A DNA stretch of 38,402 nucleotides from Candidatus Hydrogenedens sp. (lineage in GTDB: Bacteria; Hydrogenedentota; Hydrogenedentia; Hydrogenedentales; CAITNO01): contig JAAYJV010000042.1 of assembly GCA_012522755.1 (NCBI GenBank), positions 1-38,402 on the forward strand. The letters are read 5' to 3'. This document shows, one piece after another, positions 1 through 7,227 of this stretch (position 1 is its first letter; the number at the start of each line of letters is the position of its first letter). Below the pieces are notes generated by a model, which was not told where the DNA came from, did no database searches, and was given only the letters and a program-made list of their open reading frames with translations. A program made the position numbers and the translations under genes.

Positions 1-103
1 ATAGTTTTCCTTTTCTTTTCTTCCCTTCGTGTTTCTTAGTGTGACTTCGTGGAAGAAAAAATAATTCAACACTTGCGCTTTCCAGAATCAGGCTAACTGG
101 TCG

Positions 104-610
104 TTGCATTGGCCTGTCCAAGAAAAGTTGATTTGGACAAGGATGGAAGCAAAAAATAAATATTATATGCCCCAATTCTGTCCTGCTTTCTGGGACTGGC
201 TGCATATGGCAAACAACCAACAAAAAGTTTTCAGTATAGATAAAGTGCGTGAAGAGTTGCAGAAGGGGTCAGACCCATTGGCCAAATGGGCTGAATGTCA
301 CAATAAAGAATTTTTTCTTCCTTATAAACCAGAGGTTGAGCTGGCGCTCGTAATGCTAAGTGAATGGGTGAACAGTCCACCACTGGCGTATAAGAGAGAG
401 GCCATCGATGTTTTTTTGCAATCAGCAGATCTGTTTCTCATCGCATACGCCATTACTTACGGACATGTTGTGGTAACCCATGAGCAGCCTTCTGACACAA
501 GAAAAAAAGTGAAGATTCCCAATGTTTGCGAGGCTATGAACGTAGAATGGACGACAACATTTAAGATGCTTCTCAATGAAAAGGCTTGTTTTGTTCTTGA
601 AGATCTGTAA
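104..610 (+). pseudogene. DUF4411 PIN-domain toxin, N-terminally damaged
   Basis: The protein matches the DUF4411 branch of PIN-domain ribonucleases, usually the toxin of a toxin-antitoxin pair. Visible landmarks are EAKNKYY followed by FCPAFWDWL (residues 15-31), the FSIDKVREEL block, the second acidic site in SADLFLIAYA, and the C-terminal VVVTHEQPS and KVKIPNVCEA motifs. Family members begin with a strand ending in LDTN that carries the first catalytic aspartate; here that segment is absent and is replaced by MHWPVQEKLIWTR. An out-of-frame TTGGAC (Leu-Asp) at 133-138 lies just before the in-frame ATG at 143, which suggests a short frameshifting deletion. No antitoxin gene is visible in the 103 bases upstream. 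I read it as an inactivated toxin, though translation from 104 or 143 could still yield a truncated protein. Confidence 0.6.
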
Positions 611-634
611 TTCTTACCTCCGCCAACAGGCCCT

Positions 635-3475
635 TCACTTCTCGGCCTGAACCTCCAGGATACGGATGCAGGCGTCTTGACTGGCCACAAAGAGGCGGTA
701 GCTCTGAAGAGCAGGGGAGGGGAGAGTATCCAAGTGAGTGATTGCTCCCGTGCCGCGCCTGTCCTCCCACATATAGTCTCCAGCCGCGGAAAAAGCCTGG
801 AGACCACCGTCCGCTGTTCCCGCAATGATTCCGGCTCCCTCAGGCTGGGTCACGAGTGCTGTCAGCCCTGATATCTCCAGCTGCCAGAGGAGTATCGCTG
901 TGCCGTCTTCTTCCGGGCCATAAGCCGCGACGGTATTGCCCGACTGACAGAGCAGTATTTCCTTCTCATGGAGTGTCAGGAAAGAGGACCGCTCAATTTG
1001 TTTCATGCCGTCCAATTTGAAAGAGCTGTGTTCACCAGCGTCTTTTCCTGAAAAAACGTGGATGACACCTCTACGGTCGGGCAGGAATATTTCCGGATCA
1101 TCCGATTCAGCCAGAGCCCGGATAAGCGGTGCTGCTGTGGGTGCATCAGGTATATCCTGCGACCACAGTGATTCCCCTGTCCCGTCCAGACAGGTCAGAT
1201 GATAAGAAGTCTTGTCTGATTCTTCTGTTTCTGTAATGCAAAGAAGTGTCTCCGGGAAAAGCGGATGGGTTGTGAGATGATGTATCTTTCCGGCTCCTTT
1301 TTTTCTCCCGAGAAAGCGCAGGCCCCCCTCATAAAAGATCAGGCTCTCCTCATCCAGCAGCACGGCCAGAATGTCCCCCTGCTTGTCCTGTTCCACCACG
1401 GCCAGCTCCGTAATATGACTTCCTTCCGGCAGGAGCAGGGCTTTTTCCATACCAGCCCGGTCCAGCAGGCGTATGCGGTTATGGTCATTGGCGAGCGCGA
1501 TCAGCCATTCGCTCCGTCGGTTTTTCAGAAGCACCGGAGGCTGACTGTAACTGCCTCGAAAGCGGGACGACCAGAGCGATTCACCCTTCTCCAGCCCGTA
1601 AGCCATCAGCCTGCCCCGCCGGTCACACCAGACCAGACTGTTTTCCGGGTTTCCGGCTTGGCCCGGAAGCCAGGCCGGCACTCCTGTCAGAGGTCCATCC
1701 ACAAAAAGACAGTCCCTCTCCCGAGGAGCTGCAGAAAAGTAAAATTCCCGGGCCACCGGCACTGCATTGGGTCTGTTGAAAGTCATGACAAAGGAGGGGT
1801 TGGCTCCCTGAAAAGAAAGGCCCTGCAAATGACGTGTGAACGAAAGGCGCTCGCCCGGATTGATATAAACGGCCACTGCCGAAGAGCCCAGGGCATAACG
1901 TGAGCTGGTCGATAAAGTCACCATCCCTTCCAGCGGCGTGGTGAGCATATTGGCAAGACTCACGGTCATCCGCGAACGGGTGACTCCGCTGCTCAGTGGT
2001 GGCTCAATTTTCAGATCGAAGGAAGCGGGCAAGGCATATTCTTCCAGTGGTGAGCCTTCAATAAAGACCGGGACAGTCATTGCCGGAAGAGTAACCCTTC
2101 CTTCCCGGGGTCCATGATATCTTTTCTCGCCAGACATTGCTTCAGTAACTGTCATGATCCCCGTGTTCAAAGGCCAGCCCATGGATTCAGGGATACCGTC
2201 CCGGGCAAAAAGCACTGTTTTTCCCTCATGATGCAGTACCGTACAGGCCATTTCTCCGATAATAAGATCGCCCAGCAGTTGCGCACTCTCGTAAAGCAGG
2301 CGGGGCTGAAAAGCATCGAGACTCCGGGGGATGGGCGGCGCAAAACGTACCCGGCCCCGCCCTTTTTGGTACAGCCCGGAAAACTGTTCAGCCACATCGG
2401 GAGGGATATGCCACCAGCCGCCTGTGGGTGCATCAATGATTATGTAGTCCAGCCCCTGGAGTGCGGTTTCGTACAAGGCGGGGATATACTGTTCCACAGC
2501 CTGGCGCGCCACTGGCATGTCTCCGATCCAGTCCACAGGCTCCAGCGAAAAGACAAGTCCTCCTTTCCGTTGCCAACCCTGCTGCGCCCGACCGGAAAGA
2601 CGTGCTTCCCAGAGTCTTTCCACTTTTTCCCGGCTCGCCTGATAGTTCTGAGGCCTGTCACTGTCTGTGAGCCCGGAAAAAAGAAGACGGAGGGCGCCAC
2701 CTCGGGAGCTTTGCAGCCCTTCCAGCAACGCATCAAAAAACACAAACCACAAAGGCCCGCAGCTTTCCGGAGAATCGGCTCGCAGCAGAATAATGCCCTC
2801 GGGACAGTGCCGGGTAAAGACCAGTGCCAGCCGTCTCCCGAAACGGCGCGTTTCTTCAGTCAGGGTCTCGGCGCTCATATGGGGTGGCCAGCCATCCCAG
2901 CGATAATCATAAAAAAGACTGTCGGAACAGCTGTCCAGAGCAATGCCCCGGAGTCGGGTGTCTCTGCAGAAGCGACTGGCCAGATCAAAGCGGGACTCCG
3001 CGATACGCCGCCACAAAGGACTGGTGAACCACGGTGCCTCCGGAGCCAGTTTCATGGCCAGAAAATTCTCCGTGATCCCCTCGGCACGCAAGCGGTTGGA
3101 CGCCCCGAGAATCTCCTCTTTCAACCCGTCCCAGTCGCCGGGCATCACGGCTTCCCTGAGAATGTCGGGATGCGTCATCGTTTCAATATAGCCCGTATTC
3201 TCCTCGTCAAAGGGGATGGCCGCCAGACTCAAAGCCTCCTCTTCAGCGGGGAAGGGTTTCAGGTCATCCAGGATCCCTTCAAAGACAAAGCCACGAAAGC
3301 CTTTCTCATACCACGATGTCCCGTGATTGGCAGCCCAGGTCGCATTGATGGGTGCTGCAAGAAGCGGCTTGCCCATTGCCGGAGAATCCCATTGCCCGCC
3401 TTCAGAAGCATCGAGAGACAATGCTGGCAGAAGGAGGGTGAAAAGGCTGAATATGAGCAGACGGGAGGCATTCAT
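635..3475 (-). CDS. Secreted glycosidase-like protein with C-terminal PQQ-type propeller
   Basis: A 946-residue exported protein. Residues 1-24 form a clear signal peptide (hydrophobic core LLIFSLFTLLLPAL). Residues about 25-430 look like a TIM-barrel glycoside hydrolase-type region, with strands such as LRGIALDSCSDS and LDYIIIDAPTGGWW. A beta-sandwich-like stretch follows to about residue 590, including LPAMTVPVFIEGS. From about residue 600 the repeats (LVWCDRRGRLMAYGLEKGES, IIAGTADGGLQAFSAAGDYMW) resemble PQQ/WD-type beta-propeller blades. I cannot assign a substrate. It ends 24 bases from the convergent PIN gene and stands alone on its strand. The start has no strong ribosome-binding site, but the signal peptide begins right at this ATG, so I keep it. 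Domain calls are by eye; the propeller is the firmer one. Confidence 0.75.
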   Translation of the reverse strand: MNASRLLIFSLFTLLLPALSLDASEGGQWDSPAMGKPLLAAPINATWAANHGTSWYEKGFRGFVFEGILDDLKPFPAEEEALSLAAIPFDEENTGYIETMTHPDILREAVMPGDWDGLKEEILGASNRLRAEGITENFLAMKLAPEAPWFTSPLWRRIAESRFDLASRFCRDTRLRGIALDSCSDSLFYDYRWDGWPPHMSAETLTEETRRFGRRLALVFTRHCPEGIILLRADSPESCGPLWFVFFDALLEGLQSSRGGALRLLFSGLTDSDRPQNYQASREKVERLWEARLSGRAQQGWQRKGGLVFSLEPVDWIGDMPVARQAVEQYIPALYETALQGLDYIIIDAPTGGWWHIPPDVAEQFSGLYQKGRGRVRFAPPIPRSLDAFQPRLLYESAQLLGDLIIGEMACTVLHHEGKTVLFARDGIPESMGWPLNTGIMTVTEAMSGEKRYHGPREGRVTLPAMTVPVFIEGSPLEEYALPASFDLKIEPPLSSGVTRSRMTVSLANMLTTPLEGMVTLSTSSRYALGSSAVAVYINPGERLSFTRHLQGLSFQGANPSFVMTFNRPNAVPVAREFYFSAAPRERDCLFVDGPLTGVPAWLPGQAGNPENSLVWCDRRGRLMAYGLEKGESLWSSRFRGSYSQPPVLLKNRRSEWLIALANDHNRIRLLDRAGMEKALLLPEGSHITELAVVEQDKQGDILAVLLDEESLIFYEGGLRFLGRKKGAGKIHHLTTHPLFPETLLCITETEESDKTSYHLTCLDGTGESLWSQDIPDAPTAAPLIRALAESDDPEIFLPDRRGVIHVFSGKDAGEHSSFKLDGMKQIERSSFLTLHEKEILLCQSGNTVAAYGPEEDGTAILLWQLEISGLTALVTQPEGAGIIAGTADGGLQAFSAAGDYMWEDRRGTGAITHLDTLPSPALQSYRLFVASQDACIRILEVQAEK

Positions 3476-3649
3476 GGTGAGCGTGTTTCCTGATTACTAT
3501 GATAGCAGAAGGCCTATGCCCCGTGGCAAAGAAGAGGGTCTGGAGGCTCGCCTGAAAAAACCGCGGCCCGCACCATGGCCGCAAGCGAATTGTTCTTCTT
3601 TTTTCATCACAATGGGCACAGAGAAACCAAGTCCTGACCCCGCTTCAAT

Positions 3650-3679
3650 TTGAATGATTTATCCTCTCTGTGGTATTGT
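3650..3679 (+). promoter_or_regulatory. Candidate sigma-70 promoter of tRNA-Val
   Basis: TTGAAT at 3650-3655 and TATTGT at 3674-3679 are separated by 18 bases. The predicted start of transcription falls a few bases before the tRNA at 3691. The match is good but not perfect. Confidence 0.5.
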
Positions 3680-3690
3680 ATGCCGGCAGT

Positions 3691-3767
3691 GGGCGATTAG
3701 CTCAGCTGGTTAGAGCGCTGTCTTCACACGGCAGAGGCCACTGGTTCGAGTCCAGTATCGCCCACCA
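3691..3767 (+). tRNA. tRNA-Val (CAC)
   Basis: Full cloverleaf: acceptor stem GGGCGAT/ATCGCCC, D-arm GCTC/GAGC, anticodon stem CTGTC/GGCAG (one G-U pair), T-arm ACTGG/CCAGT with loop TTCGAGT. The 7-base anticodon loop TTCACAC places anticodon CAC at 3725-3727, reading GUG valine codons. The CCA end is encoded (3765-3767). The DUF2075 gene ends 55 bases downstream on the opposite strand; I found no duplicate of the tRNA 3' end in the window that would mark an integration site. Confidence 0.95.
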
Positions 3768-3822
3768 TTTTCCCCTCCTTCCAACCTCTGCTTTTTGTTC
3801 CTTTCCTGTCAAGCCCATTCAA

Positions 3823-5826
3823 TTACAGGGTTTGCAGGCCTATGTCACAGAGATAGGCATAGGTCTCATCATAAAAAGCCGGAAGCCGCGTGGGATCTGA
3901 AGTTTCGCCTGTGGGCACATACAGAACCATTCCCTGTCTGGCTCGGGTCAGTAACACTCTGTAAGCATTTTTCTGATAGAGCTGTCTCTGGGCCTTGGCG
4001 ATACGCTGCCATTTATTTCCCCGGAAAGAAAAATGCTTCCAGGTCTTATCCCTGAAGCGGAAATCCCCATCCCAGGCAACACAGGCCCAGTCCAGTTCCA
4101 GCCCCTGCACATGAAATTCTGTGGCCACGTCTTCCAGATAATAGGAGGAGCGGACATCGTCTTTTCCTTCCAGGAACCAGTTTACAGGATCCATGGGACT
4201 TTTCACATCAATGGCATAAGGCTTCAGACGTTCCGCCTGAGAAGAGACAACGATACCGTAACGCTCGTTTCCCGAAGCCTGTTCTCTCAGCCAGTTCTTG
4301 GCTTTGTCCAGATCCCGTGTCAGTCGGATGGGATAATTCTCATTGATTTCTTCCAGCAGCCGCCCCGCTTCAGCGACTTCAATATCCAGTACTTTCTTCA
4401 CAAATTCGGAGACCCTTTCCGAGCGGAAAGAACGCATGGATACACTGAGATGCAGTTCTGATTTTTGCTCGCAAATCATGGTGGGATGCTCTGCAATGGC
4501 TTTCAGTACATCGCCGGAACCGTATTCACTTTCATGGAGGTGAGGCGAGATATAGAGGTGCCAATGAGGAAAATGTTCCAGAGCCGCGTCCACCCAGGCT
4601 GTAATGCCCGCTTCTCCCGTATTGATTTCCTGGCCGCCTCCAACAAGACAGACGATGACAGCCCAGCTGTCTTCATGGCGATCCATAACAGAGATGAGGA
4701 ACTCCGGCTCAGACTGTGAGAAGTTCTGGATCTTTTTCTTCCGCTTCATGAAAGCGGCTGTCTGGTTCTGGTTCCAGGCGCGTTGAGCTTCGTCAAAAAG
4801 AGCAACATGTTCCGCCGGAGCCCGAAGGTCTTTCAGATAATCATCTCGAAAGTGGTGGACATTCTGAATAAAGGCTTTGACTTTGGTACGGGCGTCCCCT
4901 TTTTTTATTTTCTTTCCCAGCCGCTTTTCCCGTTCAACCATATCTCTGGCCAGGGCTTCCCGCAACACTTTGACAAGAGGGCCATTACCGGACAGAAAAA
5001 TACGGGGTACCTTCGCATCGATATGTTGCGTGGCAATATTCAGACCCACCAGTGTTTTGCCTGCTCCCGGCACACCTGTGACAAAACACAGTGCTTTGAA
5101 ATTCTTCGCCTCCGCTTCCTGGATAATCTGGAAAAGTGTTTCCGAAGTCTCCTGCAGGTTTTGAGCACCTGCATCGCTCCGGGATATTTCCGCTACACCA
5201 TGGCCGGCGTACAAGGCCCGGGCCGCTTCAATAATCGTGGGCGTAGGATAATAACGGGAGTTTTCCCAGCAGTGAATATCGAAGGGTTCGGAGGAAATAT
5301 ATTCGGGGATTTTGGTGAGACAGTGCCGGAGATTATCACTGTTGGCCAGAACTGTTTCATAGAGTCCGGCCATACGGCCATGACTCACCAGGGCAAAAGG
5401 CACCGAAGGGGCGTCAGTGGCCACCAGTACAGGCACTATCGGGAGATTGTGACTTCCCTCGTGAAAGTTTTTCAGATCCAGGGCGTAGTCATAGGCCTGG
5501 TCCCGGTCAGCGCGCAGATAGGTCGTGGCACCCGTTTTGAATTCGAGGATATAAATGATCCCGCCAATTACGGCCAGCACATCAATGCGCCGGCCCATGC
5601 GGGGGATATCAAATTCAAAATAGAGCTTCCCATGAAAACCGGACAGAGCCTTCCGCAAGATGTCAAAGCTGTCCTGCCAGGCATTGCGTTGGGCGAGCTC
5701 GATGGAAAAAGTGCTCTGTGCGGCAATCAATCCGAGGACATACTCATCGGAACTGTTCAGAAATTCCGTAATCGTTGCGCTGTACCAGGCCCGTTTGATG
5801 AGTGGATTTGTTGTGCTTGACCCCAT
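3823..5826 (-). CDS. DUF2075 nuclease/SF1 helicase-like protein
   Basis: A 667-residue protein combining an N-terminal restriction-type nuclease fold with a DUF2075 helicase-like ATPase. The nuclease signature is RRIDVLAV followed by ILEFKTG, giving Asp82, Glu95 and Lys97 in PD-(D/E)XK order. Walker A is GVPGAGKT at 251-258, Walker B is LFDEAQRAW (Asp345, Glu346). Near the C-terminus EFHVQGLELDW resembles helicase motif V and YRVLLTRARQGMVLYVP motif VI. Known family: DUF2075 proteins are widespread, often near defence or mobile genes, with function unproven. The ATG at 5826 has AGGTGA seven bases upstream. The gene is monocistronic, next to tRNA-Val and divergent from the zinc-ribbon gene. 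A role in nucleic-acid processing or phage defence is inference. Confidence 0.82.
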   Translation of the reverse strand: MGSSTTNPLIKRAWYSATITEFLNSSDEYVLGLIAAQSTFSIELAQRNAWQDSFDILRKALSGFHGKLYFEFDIPRMGRRIDVLAVIGGIIYILEFKTGATTYLRADRDQAYDYALDLKNFHEGSHNLPIVPVLVATDAPSVPFALVSHGRMAGLYETVLANSDNLRHCLTKIPEYISSEPFDIHCWENSRYYPTPTIIEAARALYAGHGVAEISRSDAGAQNLQETSETLFQIIQEAEAKNFKALCFVTGVPGAGKTLVGLNIATQHIDAKVPRIFLSGNGPLVKVLREALARDMVEREKRLGKKIKKGDARTKVKAFIQNVHHFRDDYLKDLRAPAEHVALFDEAQRAWNQNQTAAFMKRKKKIQNFSQSEPEFLISVMDRHEDSWAVIVCLVGGGQEINTGEAGITAWVDAALEHFPHWHLYISPHLHESEYGSGDVLKAIAEHPTMICEQKSELHLSVSMRSFRSERVSEFVKKVLDIEVAEAGRLLEEINENYPIRLTRDLDKAKNWLREQASGNERYGIVVSSQAERLKPYAIDVKSPMDPVNWFLEGKDDVRSSYYLEDVATEFHVQGLELDWACVAWDGDFRFRDKTWKHFSFRGNKWQRIAKAQRQLYQKNAYRVLLTRARQGMVLYVPTGETSDPTRLPAFYDETYAYLCDIGLQTL

Positions 5827-6150
5827 GGGTTCACCTGTTGATGTTTTCTCAAGGAACGCTGGTTTCTATTGTAACCTACAGGCCATCGAACAAGGAAATG
5901 ATGCGGGGGAGAGGGAGGGGACAGCGTGGATCCCGAAGGTCAATCTCCGCCGTCTTTTCCCCTTTTCTCTCCTAAAATCCGGATCAGACAGGAAGTCTCA
6001 ACAAAGAATAAAAAAATAATCCCGTCAACACTGGTTCCGTTCAGCTGAGATTTGTATAATAGGAATGGAATAGTATTGATGAGCGTAGATTGGAGAATAT
6101 TCTGGCATGCTTGAATTCAGGACAGCGGTTAGTGAAAGGATTGCTTGAAT
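5827..6150. other. Divergent intergenic region
   Basis: 324 bases between two divergent genes. The only site I can support is a TATAAT at 6055-6060 for the rightward gene. A purine-rich stretch near 5900-5930 has no clear structure. No small coding region with a ribosome-binding site is visible. Confidence 0.5.
6032..6060 (+). promoter_or_regulatory. Candidate promoter for the zinc-ribbon gene
   Basis: A perfect -10 TATAAT lies at 6055-6060. The -35 at 6032-6037 (TGGTTC, 17-base spacing) is weak, so an activator or another sigma factor could be involved. The expected transcript would have a leader of roughly 85 bases. Confidence 0.4.
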
Positions 6151-7227
6151 ATGTCTGGTTTTTATTCCGACAAAAGAGGGAAAGATCCAACACGCTTGTG
6201 TCATGTATGCCGCATGTCTGTGAGTGCTCTGGCGCAGCGTTGTCGTTTTTGCGGTGCCACGCTGCAGCGTCCCCGTAAAACGGATGAAACGCTTACAGTG
6301 GAAGATCTGGGTGGGGAAACCAGCACCTCTTACAGGCCTTCAGCCAATGTGGTTGGTGCTCTGGAAGCATTTGCCGAAGAAGAAAAAGCGCAAAGCCGTT
6401 CCTACACTGAAGGGACAGGCAAGGAGCGCAGCCGTAATAAGCAGTCCAGTCAGTCCGATGCCCGTTCGAAAATGGAGCAGGCTCTGGATGAATTGGATCC
6501 TTCCAAGATAGATATTTATTCCGTGGATATTCTTTCACGGCGTCCCAGAGAATCGCCACAGCCCACTTCATCTCCCCTGCAATCTCTGGGACCTAAACTG
6601 TTGGTGATCGCAGCATTTTTTCTCGGGCTTATCGTTCTTTATTTTGTGGCGGATATAGGCTGGAAATGGTTCCGTTCCGGCCGTGGCACGCAACAGGTTG
6701 TCACCACAGTATCACCCAATCGTGCGGAATCCATGCTTGCGGAAGGTCTCCCATTGCTGGAAGTGCACCGCGAGGCCATTCGTGCTCTTCAAGAAGAGAA
6801 TTCACCGGAAAACCTCCGTATTATCCGTGACATCCGGACAAGATTGACCCGCTACATCGAGGAGGAGGCCTATTGCAATCCCTTTGATATGTTGCGTCTT
6901 TCCAATGCCAACAGAGACTGCTCAGCTGCGGCTACGGTGGATTTCGACCAGGGCCTGAACCATCTCGCTGATGAGATACGTAAAGAAGCGGCTCTCTTCA
7001 AGTTTATTCTGACCAGCGTTGATGCTGATGAGGGAACGGCCGTCTTCCGTTTGAACAATGCCTATACAGATCTGGAAGAACAGACTGTTCAACAGGGAGA
7101 CCTGCTTCAGGACCGCTTTATCGTGACCGGCATCTCTTCCCGTGGTGTTGCACTTCAGGACACCCATCCAAAAGCAGAGGGGCGCCGCCTGATTGCGAAA
7201 ACGCTGTCTACTGTTCTTCCGGACTGA
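6151..7227 (+). CDS. Zinc-ribbon, single-TM protein with periplasmic domain
   Basis: A 358-residue protein that I cannot place in a named family. The N-terminus carries a Cys4 zinc ribbon, CHVC then ten residues then CRFC (C-x2-C-x10-C-x2-C). A low-complexity Ser/Glu/Arg linker follows, then one membrane helix (KLLVIAAFFLGLIVLYFVADI), then about 190 extracytoplasmic residues. The last 80 residues (TAVFRLNNAYTDLEEQTVQQ, GDLLQDRFIVTGISSRGVAL) recall the small beta domains of GspC or PilP, which is only an inference. An upstream in-frame TTG at 6145 is possible, but GAAAGGA at 6134-6140 sits ten bases before ATG 6151, so that start is preferred. The 3' end overlaps the convergent spermidine synthase gene by 20 bases. 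Confidence 0.75.
   Translation: MSGFYSDKRGKDPTRLCHVCRMSVSALAQRCRFCGATLQRPRKTDETLTVEDLGGETSTSYRPSANVVGALEAFAEEEKAQSRSYTEGTGKERSRNKQSSQSDARSKMEQALDELDPSKIDIYSVDILSRRPRESPQPTSSPLQSLGPKLLVIAAFFLGLIVLYFVADIGWKWFRSGRGTQQVVTTVSPNRAESMLAEGLPLLEVHREAIRALQEENSPENLRIIRDIRTRLTRYIEEEAYCNPFDMLRLSNANRDCSAAATVDFDQGLNHLADEIRKEAALFKFILTSVDADEGTAVFRLNNAYTDLEEQTVQQGDLLQDRFIVTGISSRGVALQDTHPKAEGRRLIAKTLSTVLPD

Noticed and set aside
2114-3493. Long plus-strand reading frame opposite the propeller gene
   Set aside because: It lies entirely opposite a gene with signal peptide and recognisable domains, and its own translation is Pro/Arg/Gly-rich without motifs.
3691-3767. tRNA-Val as an integration site for an island carrying the DUF2075 gene
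   Set aside because: I found no second copy of the tRNA 3' end within the window and no integrase gene.
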